Positions 31,810-39,880 of a stretch of DNA of 55,594 nucleotides are shown here, one piece after another. Position 1 is the first letter of the stretch. Each line of letters starts with the position of its first letter. The notes under the pieces are model-generated. The model was not told the DNA's origin. It did not search any database and saw nothing but the letters and a program-made list of their open reading frames with translations. Origin of the DNA: an uncultured Prevotellaceae bacterium (GTDB lineage Bacteria; Bacteroidota; Bacteroidia; Bacteroidales; Bacteroidaceae); assembly GCA_900317635.1 (NCBI GenBank), contig ONHN01000010.1:1-55594 (forward strand), in the 5' to 3' direction. A program made the translations under genes and the position numbers.

Positions 31810-32811
31810 ATGCAACGACTGAACGCTGTTATAACAGGCGTGGGTGGTTTCGTACCCGACTACGTCCTCAGCAACGAAGAACTTTCGCGCCTCGTCGAAA
31901 CAAACGACGAGTGGATTATGTCGCGCGTAGGCATTAAGGAGCGCCGCATCCTGCAAGAAGAGGGCTTGGGCGCAAGCTACATGGCTAGAAAGGCCGTAAA
32001 GCAACTCTTGCAGAAGACGGGCGTGGCACCCGAAGAAATCGACTGCATCATTGTTGCTACGACAACCTCCGACTATCGCTTCCCCTCCACGGCCAGCATC
32101 GTGACGGGGCGCTTGGGGCTGACCAACGCCTACGCTTTCGACATCACCGCAGCTTGCTGTGGCTTCATCTTCGCCATGGACCAAGCAGCAAGCATGATAC
32201 AGAGCGGACGCTACAAGAAGGTCATTGTCTGTGCCGCCGAAAAGATGTCGAGCATCATCGACTACACCGACCGCGCCACGTGTCCGCTCTTTGGTGATGG
32301 TGCCGCCGCCGTGCTCGTTGAGCCCACCGAGGAAGACCTGGGCTGGAAAGACTCCCTGCTGCGCACCGACGGCAAAGGCCTGCCCTTCCTATGTATGAAA
32401 GCAGGCGGTTCGGTTTGTCCGCCCAGCTACTACACCATTGACCACCGTATGCACTACGTCCACCAGGAAGGTCGCACTGTCTTCAAATACGCCGTGACGT
32501 ACATGAGCGAAGTCAGTGCAGAAGTGGCGCAGCGCAACGGGCTGAATGCCGACAACCTGGCCTACGTCATTCCCCACCAGGCCAATATCCGCATCATCGA
32601 TGCCGTGGCCACCCGCCTTGAAATTCCGCGCGAGAAACTCCTCATCAACATTCAGCGCTACGGCAACACCAGCGGTGCCACGCTGCCCCTCGTGCTTTGG
32701 GACTTCGAACAGCAGCTCCACAAAGGCGACAACCTCCTGCTCACCGCCTTCGGTGCAGGCTTTACGTACGGTGCTGCCTACCTGAAGTGGGGCTACGACG
32801 GAGCCAAGTGA
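31810..32811 (+). CDS. fabH: Beta-ketoacyl-ACP synthase III
   Basis: 333 residues from ATG 31810 ([25 protein letters not shown]). It condenses acetyl-CoA with malonyl-ACP to start fatty-acid synthesis. The catalytic triad is visible and correctly spaced: C116 in ITAACCGF, H256 in VIPHQANIR and N286 in [25 protein letters not shown] is the usual CoA-site opening. An in-frame extension upstream to 31666 is discarded since it covers the leader repeat. It lies in the conserved DUF177-rpmF-fabH-era-der cluster. Confidence 0.97.
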   Translation: MQRLNAVITGVGGFVPDYVLSNEELSRLVETNDEWIMSRVGIKERRILQEEGLGASYMARKAVKQLLQKTGVAPEEIDCIIVATTTSDYRFPSTASIVTGRLGLTNAYAFDITAACCGFIFAMDQAASMIQSGRYKKVIVCAAEKMSSIIDYTDRATCPLFGDGAAAVLVEPTEEDLGWKDSLLRTDGKGLPFLCMKAGGSVCPPSYYTIDHRMHYVHQEGRTVFKYAVTYMSEVSAEVAQRNGLNADNLAYVIPHQANIRIIDAVATRLEIPREKLLINIQRYGNTSGATLPLVLWDFEQQLHKGDNLLLTAFGAGFTYGAAYLKWGYDGAK

Positions 32812-32860
32812 TAAGCCTCATTAGGCATAGATAATACACGTAAAGTAAAGGATAATCGCG

Positions 32861-33739
32861 ATGAAGTCGGGCTTCGTAAACATCGTAGGCAACCCCAACG
32901 TGGGCAAGAGCACGCTGATGAACCTCCTCGTTGGCGAGCGCATCAGCATTGCCACCTTCAAGGCGCAGACCACGCGCCATCGCATCCTGGGCATTGTCAA
33001 CGACGACGACGCCCAGATATGCTATAGCGATACGCCAGGGGTGCTCAAACCCAACTATAAGTTGCAAGAGGCCATGCTTGCCTTCTCCGAGAGTGCCCTC
33101 GAAGATGCCGACGTCCTGCTCTACCTCACCGATCCCGTCGAAAAGCCCGACAAGAATGCCGACTTCCTTTCGAAGGTCGCCAAGATGCGCATTCCCGTCT
33201 TGCTCATCATCAACAAGATCGACCTCACGCAGCAGCGCGACCTTGAAGAGTCCGTCAGCCGTTGGCACGAGACGCTGCCGCAAGCCGAGATTATCCCCAT
33301 CAGCGCGAAGCACCGTTTCGGCATCGAACCCCTGAAACAGCGCATCAAAGAGCTCCTGCCCGAAGCACCGCCATATTTCGAGCGCGATGCCCTGACCGAC
33401 AAGCCCGCCCGTTTCTTCGTCACCGAGATTATTCGCGAAAAAATCCTCCTCTACTACGACAAGGAAATCCCCTACGCCGTAGAGGTGCGCGTTGAGAGTT
33501 TCAAGGAAAAGGAAAAGAGCATCCACATTCGTGCCGTTATCTACGTTGAGCGCGACAGCCAGAAAGGCATCATCATCGGTCATCAGGGTGTAGCCCTCAA
33601 GCGCGTAGGCACCGAAGCCCGCCGCAGCCTCGAGAAGTTCTTCCAAAAAAGTATCTTCCTTGAACTCTACTGCAAGGTCGATAAAGACTGGCGTGCCAAC
33701 GAGCGAAGCCTTGAAGCCTTCGGATATAGAGATATCTAA
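32861..33739 (+). CDS. era: GTPase Era
   Basis: 292 residues. G1 GNPNVGKST, G3 DTPG and G4 NKID are present, and the switch region reads KAQTTRHRILG as in Era. The C-terminal KH domain is marked by ESFKEKEKSIHIRAVIYVERDSQKGIIIGHQGVALKRVGTEARRSLEKFF. It binds the 3' end of 16S rRNA and assists 30S assembly. It is 49 bp downstream of fabH and probably co-transcribed. Confidence 0.97.
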   Translation: MKSGFVNIVGNPNVGKSTLMNLLVGERISIATFKAQTTRHRILGIVNDDDAQICYSDTPGVLKPNYKLQEAMLAFSESALEDADVLLYLTDPVEKPDKNADFLSKVAKMRIPVLLIINKIDLTQQRDLEESVSRWHETLPQAEIIPISAKHRFGIEPLKQRIKELLPEAPPYFERDALTDKPARFFVTEIIREKILLYYDKEIPYAVEVRVESFKEKEKSIHIRAVIYVERDSQKGIIIGHQGVALKRVGTEARRSLEKFFQKSIFLELYCKVDKDWRANERSLEAFGYRDI

Positions 33740-33753
33740 CAAAACCACGGCGT

Positions 33754-33827
33754 GCTAAAGTCTTCGTGTTCATTTTCAGCAAACGCTCAACGATACGTCG
33801 AACCTCTTCGCGCCCTTCGTGATTTCT
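33754..33827 (+). repeat. CTTCGTG leader repeat before der
   Basis: GCTAAAGTCTTCGTGTTCAT early and CGCCCTTCGTGATTTC late. It ends 28 bp before the der ATG. The first part matches 52471-52493 before the RluA-type gene almost exactly. Confidence 0.65.
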
Positions 33828-33855
33828 AAAAACCTTAACTTCCCAATCCCTCACT

Positions 33856-35172
33856 ATGAGCAAACTTGTGGCCATCGTAGGCCGTCCTAACGTAGGAAAA
33901 TCTACCCTCTTCAATCGCCTAACGGGTACGCGGCAAGCCATTGTCAGCGAACACGCTGGCACCACGCGCGACCGCCAATACGGCAAGTGCGAATGGTGCG
34001 GCCACGAGTTCAGCCTCGTCGATACCGGCGGCTGGGTGGTCAACAGCGACGACATCTTCGAAGAAGAAATCCGCAAACAAGTAAAAATAGCCACCCTCGA
34101 AGCCGACTGCATCCTCTTCGTGGTGGACAACGAAAACGGCGTCACCGACCTCGACGAAGAAGTGGCCGATATCTTGCGCCGACAGAGCAAAGTGCCCGTC
34201 GTGCTTTGCGCCAACAAGGTGGAGAACAGCAACCAGCGCTTCCAGAGCGCCGAGTTCTACAGCCTCGGCCTCGGCGACCCCCTCTGCACCTCCGCCCTGA
34301 CGGGCACAGGGACGGGCGAACTGCTCGACGTGCTCGTTGAAAAGCTCGGCACCGAAACCGCCGACGACAAGGAAGAAGACATCCCCCGCTTCGCCGTTGT
34401 AGGCCGTCCCAACGCTGGCAAGAGCAGCCTCATCAACGCCTTCATAGGCGAAGACCGCCACATCGTCACCGACATAGCTGGCACTACGCGCGACTCCGTC
34501 CTGACGCGCTACGACAAGTTTGGCTTCGACTTCTACCTCGTTGACACCGCTGGCATACGCCGCAAGAATCGCGTCAGCGAAGACCTCGAGTTCTACAGCG
34601 TCATGCGTTCCATCCGTGCCATCGAAAACTCCGACGTCTGCATCCTCCTCATCGATGCCACGCGCGGCATCGAGGGACAAGACCTCAACATTCTCCACGT
34701 CATTCAGCGCAACAACAAAAGTCTCGTTGTAGCCGTCAACAAGTGGGACCTCGTAGAAGACAAGAGCCAGAAAGCCATCACCTACTTCGAAGACACCATC
34801 CGCCAACGCACCGCCCCCTTCACCGACTACCCCATCATCTTTACCTCCGCCCTCACCAAGCAGCGCATCTATCGCATCCTCGAAACGGCCAAGAACGTCT
34901 ATCTCAACCGCAAAAGTCGCGTACGCACCGCCGAACTCAACGCAGAGATGCTACCCCTCATCGAGGCCTATCCACCCCCCTCAATGAAGGGCAAGTTCAT
35001 CAAGATAAAATACTGCATGCAGCTGCCCGAAACCCAAATACCCTCCTTCGTCTTCTACGCCAACCTCCCCCAATACGTCAAGGAACCCTACAAGCGCTTC
35101 CTCGAAAACCAACTGCGCGAGCGCTGGAACTTCCACGGCTGCCCCATCAACATCTTCATTCGGAAAAAGTAA
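33856..35172 (+). CDS. der: Ribosome-associated GTPase Der (EngA)
   Basis: 438 residues with the two tandem G domains unique to Der. The first has G1 [13 protein letters not shown] and NKVE; the second has [13 protein letters not shown] and NKWD. A C-terminal KH-like domain follows ([52 protein letters not shown]). It is needed for 50S assembly. The C-terminus RKK is followed at once, in the same frame after the TAA, by the orphan cassette at 35173. Confidence 0.97.
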   Translation: MSKLVAIVGRPNVGKSTLFNRLTGTRQAIVSEHAGTTRDRQYGKCEWCGHEFSLVDTGGWVVNSDDIFEEEIRKQVKIATLEADCILFVVDNENGVTDLDEEVADILRRQSKVPVVLCANKVENSNQRFQSAEFYSLGLGDPLCTSALTGTGTGELLDVLVEKLGTETADDKEEDIPRFAVVGRPNAGKSSLINAFIGEDRHIVTDIAGTTRDSVLTRYDKFGFDFYLVDTAGIRRKNRVSEDLEFYSVMRSIRAIENSDVCILLIDATRGIEGQDLNILHVIQRNNKSLVVAVNKWDLVEDKSQKAITYFEDTIRQRTAPFTDYPIIFTSALTKQRIYRILETAKNVYLNRKSRVRTAELNAEMLPLIEAYPPPSMKGKFIKIKYCMQLPETQIPSFVFYANLPQYVKEPYKRFLENQLRERWNFHGCPINIFIRKK

Positions 35173-35436
35173 GACAGTTCTAATGAGTGGGCAACAGTCA
35201 ATGGTGTGTATGGCCGTCTGTTTACTGCTTCCAGCGGCAACCGTCTTTTCTTGCCCGCGGCGGGTTACAGCTACGGTATCGACCGCTACTACGCTGGCAG
35301 CAACGGCTACTACTGGTCGTCTGAGCCCTACCCGTCGAGCAGCAACCTCGCCTACTACCTCGGCTTCTACAGCATTGGTGCGAGCTGGTACGGCTACCGC
35401 TTCAGCGGGTTCTCCGTCCGCCCCGTCGCAGAATAA
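35173..35436 (+). pseudogene. Orphan C-terminal cassette of a FISUMP/lectin-like Bacteroidales protein
   Basis: An 87-codon open stretch with no ATG, starting directly after the der stop and in its frame. It reads NEWATVNGVYGRLFTASSGN then RLFLPAAGYSYGIDRYYAGS, then NGYYWSSEPYPSSSNLAYYL and finally SVRPVAE. This is the C-terminal end of FISUMP/DUF1566-like proteins (FLPAAGY...GYYWSS...SVRPV), which have a C-type-lectin-like fold. No N-terminal part exists here. A GTG at 35206 could at best start 76 residues. It is either a degraded gene end or a non-coding cassette able to recombine with full-length relatives. The dense TAC/AGC/GGC codons resemble variable regions targeted by diversity-generating retroelements; no reverse transcriptase is in the window. 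Confidence 0.65.
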
Positions 35437-35440
35437 AAAA

Positions 35441-35487
35441 GGGGGCCTTGTGCCCCCCCCGAACAAAACGGAGGCTTGAGGGCCTCC
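35441..35487 (+). terminator. Two successive GC hairpins after the cassette
   Basis: GGGGGC/GCCCCC (35441-35457, 5-nt loop) and GGAGGC/GCCTCC (35470-35487, 6-nt loop). The first follows an A-run. They mark the 3' end of the der-cassette transcript and separate it from the HU-like gene. Confidence 0.6.
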
Positions 35488-35533
35488 ACTAATTCAATTC
35501 ATTATTTTTCTAACTCCCTAAATCCTTTCAACC

Positions 35534-35929
35534 ATGGCTATCCTTTACAATCGGGTGTTACGTAAGAGCCCTAAGAACAAGAGCGTGAAGTACTACGTCA
35601 CGCCAAAGTCCATCAAACTCTTGAAACTTCGCGACATAGCGAAGGAAGTAGCTAAAAACGAAACGCTCTCGCCTCAGGAAGTGGAGCACGTGCTGAACTC
35701 CTTTGTCGAGTCGTTGCAAACCATGCTGCTCAACGGCTACAGCGTGCGCCTGGGCGACTGGGCGTCCTTCCACATCACCTGTAGCAGCGAAGGCGCCGAA
35801 ACGATGGATACCTGCCGCCCCAGCCTGATCAAGACCGTCCGCGCCCGCGTAGATTTCACCAAGGAGTTCCGCCAAAACCTGCAGAACGCCGAGTGGATAT
35901 ATGCCGGCGACGTCCACACGACAGATTAG
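35534..35929 (+). CDS. HU-related DNA-binding protein (TIGR01201 type)
   Basis: 131 residues, longer than a 90-residue HU. MAILYNRVLRKSPKNKSVKYYVTPKS is the typical lead of the Bacteroidetes HU-related family. The core is RDIAKEVAKNETLSPQEVEHVLNSFVESLQTMLLNGYSVRLGDWASFHITCSSEGAET, where the GxxVxLGxxGxF-like strand replaces the standard HU arm. The C-terminus is RARVDFTKEFRQNLQNAEW. It should bind and bend DNA; the exact role is unknown. A DUF6078 gene follows 39 bp downstream. Confidence 0.88.
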   Translation: MAILYNRVLRKSPKNKSVKYYVTPKSIKLLKLRDIAKEVAKNETLSPQEVEHVLNSFVESLQTMLLNGYSVRLGDWASFHITCSSEGAETMDTCRPSLIKTVRARVDFTKEFRQNLQNAEWIYAGDVHTTD

Positions 35930-35968
35930 CAACGAGTGAAGCCCCTCCCTATCCCCCCCTTTCCGCTT

Positions 35969-36406
35969 ATGACCTGGACCGACGTACCCAAGACCTTTGG
36001 CCTTTGCCAGCGAGACGACTGCCCGCTCGCGGCCACCTGCCTGCGCCACGTTTGCGAAACCCTGCTGCCCGAGCGCCACTGGCAGTGGTCGTATGTCACG
36101 CGCGCCGCCACCAGCGGCTACCTGTCCTCCGCCTGCCAAGCCTTCGTCAGCGCCCAGCCCGTGCGCGTAGCCCTCGGCTTCACGCGCGCACTGGGGCAGG
36201 TCAAGAGCGCGCAGCTGCCCTTGGTGCGCCAAGAACTGATCCACATCTTCGGCAAAAGTACCAAAGTCTATTATCTTGCACGATGGGGAGGACGCCCGCT
36301 GAGCGACGAAGAGCAGCGCCGCGTAGAGGAAGTGTTCGTGCGCTATGGCGTGGAAGCCCCCGTTACGTTCGACGCCTACGAGGAACGTATCCTTTTCCCC
36401 GACTGA
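35969..36406 (+). CDS. DUF6078 family protein
   Basis: 145 residues from ATG 35969 (MTWTDVPKTFGLCQRDDCPLAATCLRHV). An upstream GTG at 35936 would add 11 residues. The Cys-rich start (C-x4-C-x5-C) and the centre FGKSTKVYYLARWGGRPLSDEEQRRVEEVFVRYG are features of a Bacteroidales family of unknown function that often follows an HU-like gene. No signal peptide. The Cys pattern may bind a metal. Identification rests on pattern memory only. Confidence 0.7.
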   Translation: MTWTDVPKTFGLCQRDDCPLAATCLRHVCETLLPERHWQWSYVTRAATSGYLSSACQAFVSAQPVRVALGFTRALGQVKSAQLPLVRQELIHIFGKSTKVYYLARWGGRPLSDEEQRRVEEVFVRYGVEAPVTFDAYEERILFPD

Positions 36407-36428
36407 CTCCCTCGCCGTCCAGCCCTCT

Positions 36429-36439
36429 CCCCCCCCCCC
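36429..36439 (+). repeat. C11 homopolymer tract
   Basis: Eleven consecutive C residues 22 bp downstream of the DUF6078 stop codon. It is a likely slippage site, but outside any coding region. Confidence 0.7.
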
Positions 36440-36574
36440 TTTTTGAACCATCATCTGCCTTTTTCTTCGTGAAGAATCATCCCCTTTTCACGAAGAATTA
36501 TTTTTAGGGATGTCTGCCAACTTTTACAGGAAAACAATCACCTTGTAAGTGCGGCTGTTACGTGTTATATATGC

Positions 36575-36790
36575 ATTTTCCTCATGAAGAAAAACAATTT
36601 TCCTCATGAAGAAAAACGATTTTCCTCATGAAGAAAAACAATTTTCCTCATGAAGAAAAATGATTTTCCTCATGAAGACAAACGATTTTCCTCATGAAGA
36701 AAAACAATTTTCCTCATGAAGAAAAACAATTTTCCTCATGAAGAAAAACGATTTTCCTCATGAAGAAAAATGATTGTCCTCCTGAAACCA
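36575..36790. repeat. Tandem array of a 22-bp palindromic unit (9 full copies plus a decayed one)
   Basis: Units start at 36575 and every 22 bp to 36751; a degenerate tenth runs from 36773. The unit is centred on TTTTCcTCATGAaGAAAA, a near-palindrome, followed by ACA, ACG or ATG. Variation is mostly in the two bases at the unit junction. A decayed relative (CTTCGTGAAG and CACGAAG) precedes it at about 36460-36500. The period is not a multiple of three and no gene covers it. It lies in the 585-bp gap between DUF6078 and tRNA-Gln. Like the array at 5205, each unit includes CCTCATGA. Confidence 0.9.
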
Positions 36791-36924
36791 CCCTCTTTCC
36801 ATCACGATGTAACCACTTTTTCGCCCTGAAATCCTCAAAAGCAAAAGAGTATCAGCCCATGATGCTTAAAACCATCCGTTTTCGACTAAAATCTGCAGGC
36901 GGGCGCAAAAAAACTTGCAAAACA

Positions 36925-36956
36925 TTTTGCAGTTATATCAGAAAGCTATACTTTTG
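36925..36956 (+). promoter_or_regulatory. Promoter of tRNA-Gln
   Basis: TTTTG at 36925-36929 and TACTTTTG at 36949-36956, spacing 19 bp. The mature tRNA starts 36 bp downstream. Confidence 0.7.
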
Positions 36957-36991
36957 CACTGCTTTTCGGAAAGAGAAGCCCTCGAGAAGAT

Positions 36992-37062
36992 TGGGGTATG
37001 GTGTAATGGTAACACTGCAGATTCTGGTCCTGCCTTTCCTGGTTCGAGTCCGGGTACCCCAA
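36992..37062 (+). tRNA. tRNA-Gln (anticodon CTG)
   Basis: A 71-nt cloverleaf. Acceptor TGGGGTA pairs with TACCCCA; the D arm is GTGT/ACAC; the anticodon loop TTCTGGT has CTG at 37024-37026; the T arm is CCTGG-TTCGAGT-CCGGG; the discriminator is A. CCA is not encoded. The anticodon stem has one A-C mismatch next to the loop. The TGGGGTA acceptor with CTG anticodon is standard for glutamine. Confidence 0.95.
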
Positions 37063-37072
37063 CAAAAAGACT

Positions 37073-37113
37073 AAACGCTACGGCCTGTATGTATAGAAGG
37101 CCGTAGCGTTTTG
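37073..37113 (+). terminator. Intrinsic terminator of tRNA-Gln
   Basis: AAACGCTACGGCCT (37073-37086) pairs perfectly with AGGCCGTAGCGTTT (37098-37111), 11-nt loop, ending in TTTT. Confidence 0.9.
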
Positions 37114-37143
37114 CTGTTGATATAAGAAAACTTCTGAAGTGCT

Positions 37144-37173
37144 TGCAGTTTCTGCTAAAAAAGAGTAACTTTG
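37144..37173 (+). promoter_or_regulatory. Promoter of the Nif3-like gene
   Basis: TTGC at 37144-37147 and TAACTTTG at 37166-37173, spacing about 18-19 bp; ATG 38 bp further on. Confidence 0.65.
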
Positions 37174-37211
37174 CCCTCGCAAAACCACTCACAAAGTAAA
37201 ACGTGGGCATT

Positions 37212-38024
37212 ATGAAAATTAAGGACGTCGCTGAGACCCTTGAAAGGTTCGCGCCGCTGCCGCTGCAAGAGAGCTACGACAATGCTGGCTTGCAGATTGG
37301 ATTAACAGCGGTGGACAATCTGACAGGGGTCTTGTTGTGTTTAGACGTGACCGAGGACGTGTTGCTCGAAGCTCACGAGCGCGGGCTGAACCTCGTGGTC
37401 AGTCATCATCCGCTGCTTTTTCGCGGCCTGAAGCGTATCGCCGACGAGGACGAGGTACAGCGCTGCGTGCGCTTGGCCCTGCGGCTGGGCATAGGCATTT
37501 ATTCGGCTCATACCAACCTCGACAACGCCGCAGGCGGCGTGAACTGGGCGCTCGCCGAGCTATTGGGCGGCGAAAACATCCGCGCCTTGCAGCCGCAGGC
37601 CAGTGCCGCAAAGCCCGAAAGTGGCAGCGGCGCCGTGTTCGACCTGCAGCAGCCCATGACGGGCAGGGAATTTATAGAAACCCTGCGCACAGCGCTACGG
37701 GCCGAGCGCGTGATGACGAACTGGAACGAGAAGTTCCGCCGCCTCACCCCCGACTACCTCGTGCGCCGCGTGGCCGTATGCGGCGGAGCAGGCGACTTCC
37801 TCGTGCCCGACGCCCTGTACGCAGGGGCCGATGCTTTCCTCACGGGCGAGATGCACTATCATCAGTATTTCGGCTACGAAGGCAAGCTGCTGCTCTGCGT
37901 GGCAGGCCATTACGAGACCGAGCACCACGCCATCGGCCTGCTCCACAACATCCTCGCCGCCGCCCACCCCACACTGCGTGTTGAGGCATCGCAAACCAAC
38001 ACCAATCCCATCGTAAACTATTAA
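37212..38024 (+). CDS. Nif3-like dinuclear metal-centre protein
   Basis: 270 residues from ATG 37212 (MKIKDVAETLERFAPLPLQESYDNAGLQIG). Metal ligands are visible in LVVSHHPLLFRG, IGIYSAHTNLD and, at the C-terminus, VAGHYETEHHAIG. The length matches the compact NIF3/YbgI form without the PII-like insertion of B. cereus YqfO. A GTP cyclohydrolase I type 2 label is common but not proven for the family. It is probably co-transcribed with the coiled-coil zinc-ribbon gene 26 bp downstream, a pairing seen in other bacteria. Confidence 0.92.
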   Translation: MKIKDVAETLERFAPLPLQESYDNAGLQIGLTAVDNLTGVLLCLDVTEDVLLEAHERGLNLVVSHHPLLFRGLKRIADEDEVQRCVRLALRLGIGIYSAHTNLDNAAGGVNWALAELLGGENIRALQPQASAAKPESGSGAVFDLQQPMTGREFIETLRTALRAERVMTNWNEKFRRLTPDYLVRRVAVCGGAGDFLVPDALYAGADAFLTGEMHYHQYFGYEGKLLLCVAGHYETEHHAIGLLHNILAAAHPTLRVEASQTNTNPIVNY

Positions 38025-38050
38025 CAAACAAATAAAACTTAACGAATCCT

Positions 38051-38884
38051 ATGGCAAAGAAAATCGATCCCAGCGAACTGACCGTAGAGCAAAAGCTGAA
38101 AGCGCTCTATCAGTTGCAGGCCACACTGTCGGAAATCGACCGCATTAAGACCCTTCGAGGCGAGTTGCCGCTCGAGGTGCAGGACCTTGAAGACGAGATA
38201 GAAGGCCTGCGCACCCGTGCCAGCAAATTCGCAGAAGACATTGAAGCTGCCCATCAAGACATCGCCGACAAGCAGCAGCGCATTGCCGATGCCGAGAAAC
38301 TCTCAGAACGCTACAAGGAGCAGATTAACAACGTGCGCAACAACCGCGAGTTCGATATGCTCACAAAGGAACTCGAGTTCCAAACCCTCGAAATCAAACT
38401 GCAAGAAAAGCGCATCGGCGAAGCCGAAAAGTTCATTGCAGAACGCCAGGCCAGCATGGAGGCCAGCCAGAAGATGGCCAGTGAGCGCCAGGAAGACCTC
38501 GAAGCCAAGAAAGCCGAGCTCGACACCATCATCTCCGAAACAAAGTCCGAAGAAGACAAACTCCGCGAAAAAGCCAAAGGCTACGAAGCCCAAATTGAGC
38601 CCCGACTGCTCACCGCCTTCAAGCGCATTCGCAAAAACTCGCGCAACGGCCTCGGCGTGGTCTACGTCCAGCGCGATGCCTGCGGCGGCTGCTTCAACAA
38701 AATCCCGCCCCAGCGACAGCTTGACGTCCGTATGCGCAAAAAGATCATCGTTTGCGAATACTGCGGGCGCATCCTTGTTGACCCCGAACTGGCTGGCGTG
38801 AAGCCCATAGTAGCTAAAGAAGAGAAGCCCAAGCGCAAACGCAGCAGCAAAACAACAAAGAAACCAAAAACAGAAACGGAATAA
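38051..38884 (+). CDS. Coiled-coil protein with C4 zinc ribbon (DUF164 type)
   Basis: 277 residues. Residues about 10-190 form a long coiled coil rich in Glu, Lys and Gln. After RLLTAFKRIRKNSRNGLGVVYVQRDACGGCFNKIPPQRQLDVRMRKKIIVCEYCGRILVDPEL comes the zinc ribbon: CGGC and CEYC knuckles. The tail is Lys-rich (KPKRKRSSKTTKKPKTETE). Family members occur widely near Nif3 genes; a direct role is not established, although binding to RNA or secretion components has been proposed in some bacteria. Confidence 0.92.
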   Translation: MAKKIDPSELTVEQKLKALYQLQATLSEIDRIKTLRGELPLEVQDLEDEIEGLRTRASKFAEDIEAAHQDIADKQQRIADAEKLSERYKEQINNVRNNREFDMLTKELEFQTLEIKLQEKRIGEAEKFIAERQASMEASQKMASERQEDLEAKKAELDTIISETKSEEDKLREKAKGYEAQIEPRLLTAFKRIRKNSRNGLGVVYVQRDACGGCFNKIPPQRQLDVRMRKKIIVCEYCGRILVDPELAGVKPIVAKEEKPKRKRSSKTTKKPKTETE

Positions 38885-39007
38885 AATTAGATAAAGTAAC
38901 GGCAGGAGCTGCATAGGCCTTTAAGTATGGTATCCCCCCAAGGCACTATAACAAAAAACTGCTCTCGCCCTTTTCCCGTCAATTACTAAACCACGAAAGA
39001 AATAGCT

Positions 39008-39697
39008 ATGAAGAAACAACTTATGCTCCTAACCCTTGTGCTAACTGCCACAGTCGCTTCAGCGCAAGGCCAATTCTTCTCCACCAAGGAGATGGTACAC
39101 GAATTTCGCTATGGTGTGCGTGGCGGCATGACCGTCAACACGATGAACTTCTCCGGCGACTATCAGCTGGGCGGCACGCGCGTAGCCTTCCGCGTTGGCG
39201 GCGTGGTAGAGATGCCCTGGTACGAGAGCCTCTCCTTCCAAGCTGGCCTGTACTACACCTCCAAAGGATTCCGCTATAGCGACGAACTCAACACCACGTT
39301 CTACAGCTTCACTGAAAGCGAACGAGCCGACCCCTATTTCCTCGAAATCACCCCGCAGGTGAGCTATCGCTGGTGCATCAACCCCAAGTGGCGCTTGCAG
39401 ATAGATGCTGGCCCGTTCTTCGCCGTCGGCCTGCACGGCAAGTGGCGCCACCAATATGCCGATGCCAACGAAACCGTCAACACCTGCACCAACGTCTTCT
39501 CTAAAGGCGGCCTGAAGCGCTTCGACGCCGGTCTGGCCGTTGGCGTTGGCGCTACCTACGGCAACTACTACTTCGGCATTAACTACGACTGGGGCTGGGT
39601 GAACCTCTCGCGCGACCATCGCAACTATCGCGACACGAAAGCTCCCGTAGAAGCTCGCTCCCGCAGTTTCTCGGTCAACGTAGGATATAACTTTTAA
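39008..39697 (+). CDS. PorT-like outer-membrane beta-barrel protein
   Basis: 229 residues with a signal peptide (MKKQLMLLTLVLTATVASAQG). The mature part alternates beta strands (YGVRGGMTVNTMNFSG, VAFRVGGVVEMPWYESLSFQAGLYYTSKGFRY, LEITPQVSYRW, RFDAGLAVGVGATYGNYYFGINYDWGWVNLS) and ends in F (FSVNVGYNF). This is the OMP_b-brl_2 (PorT-like) pattern: a small barrel for which the function of most members is unknown. It stands alone between the zinc-ribbon gene and a strong hairpin. Confidence 0.87.
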   Translation: MKKQLMLLTLVLTATVASAQGQFFSTKEMVHEFRYGVRGGMTVNTMNFSGDYQLGGTRVAFRVGGVVEMPWYESLSFQAGLYYTSKGFRYSDELNTTFYSFTESERADPYFLEITPQVSYRWCINPKWRLQIDAGPFFAVGLHGKWRHQYADANETVNTCTNVFSKGGLKRFDAGLAVGVGATYGNYYFGINYDWGWVNLSRDHRNYRDTKAPVEARSRSFSVNVGYNF

Positions 39698-39718
39698 GTG
39701 ACGGGTTATAAGTGACAG

Positions 39719-39769
39719 TTGCGCTGATGAATTTCGCAGGCATCCCGTCCGCGAAATTCATCAGCGCAA
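39719..39769. terminator. Perfect 19-bp inverted repeat between convergent genes
   Basis: TTGCGCTGATGAATTTCGC (39719-39737) is exactly complementary to 39751-39769, with a 13-nt loop. It lies 22 bp past the OMP stop and faces the convergent lipoprotein gene, so it could end transcription both ways. No U-run. Confidence 0.7.
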
Positions 39770-39880
39770 CCTAATAGGGTATGCAGGCAATCTGCTCTAC
39801 TCCCTTTTTTAATGCTTCTACTATCCACTCCCTCTCGCCGTTTAGGGAAGAGAGGGGCAGGGGAGAGAGGCTTCCACTCG

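Noticed and set aside
36575-36790. CRISPR array or coding repeat
   Set aside because: There are no spacers, and the 22-bp period breaks every frame; stops occur in each unit.
36760-37074. A 104-codon frame running through the tRNA-Gln gene
   Set aside because: It overlaps a well-formed tRNA and its promoter, and part of it comes from the tandem array.
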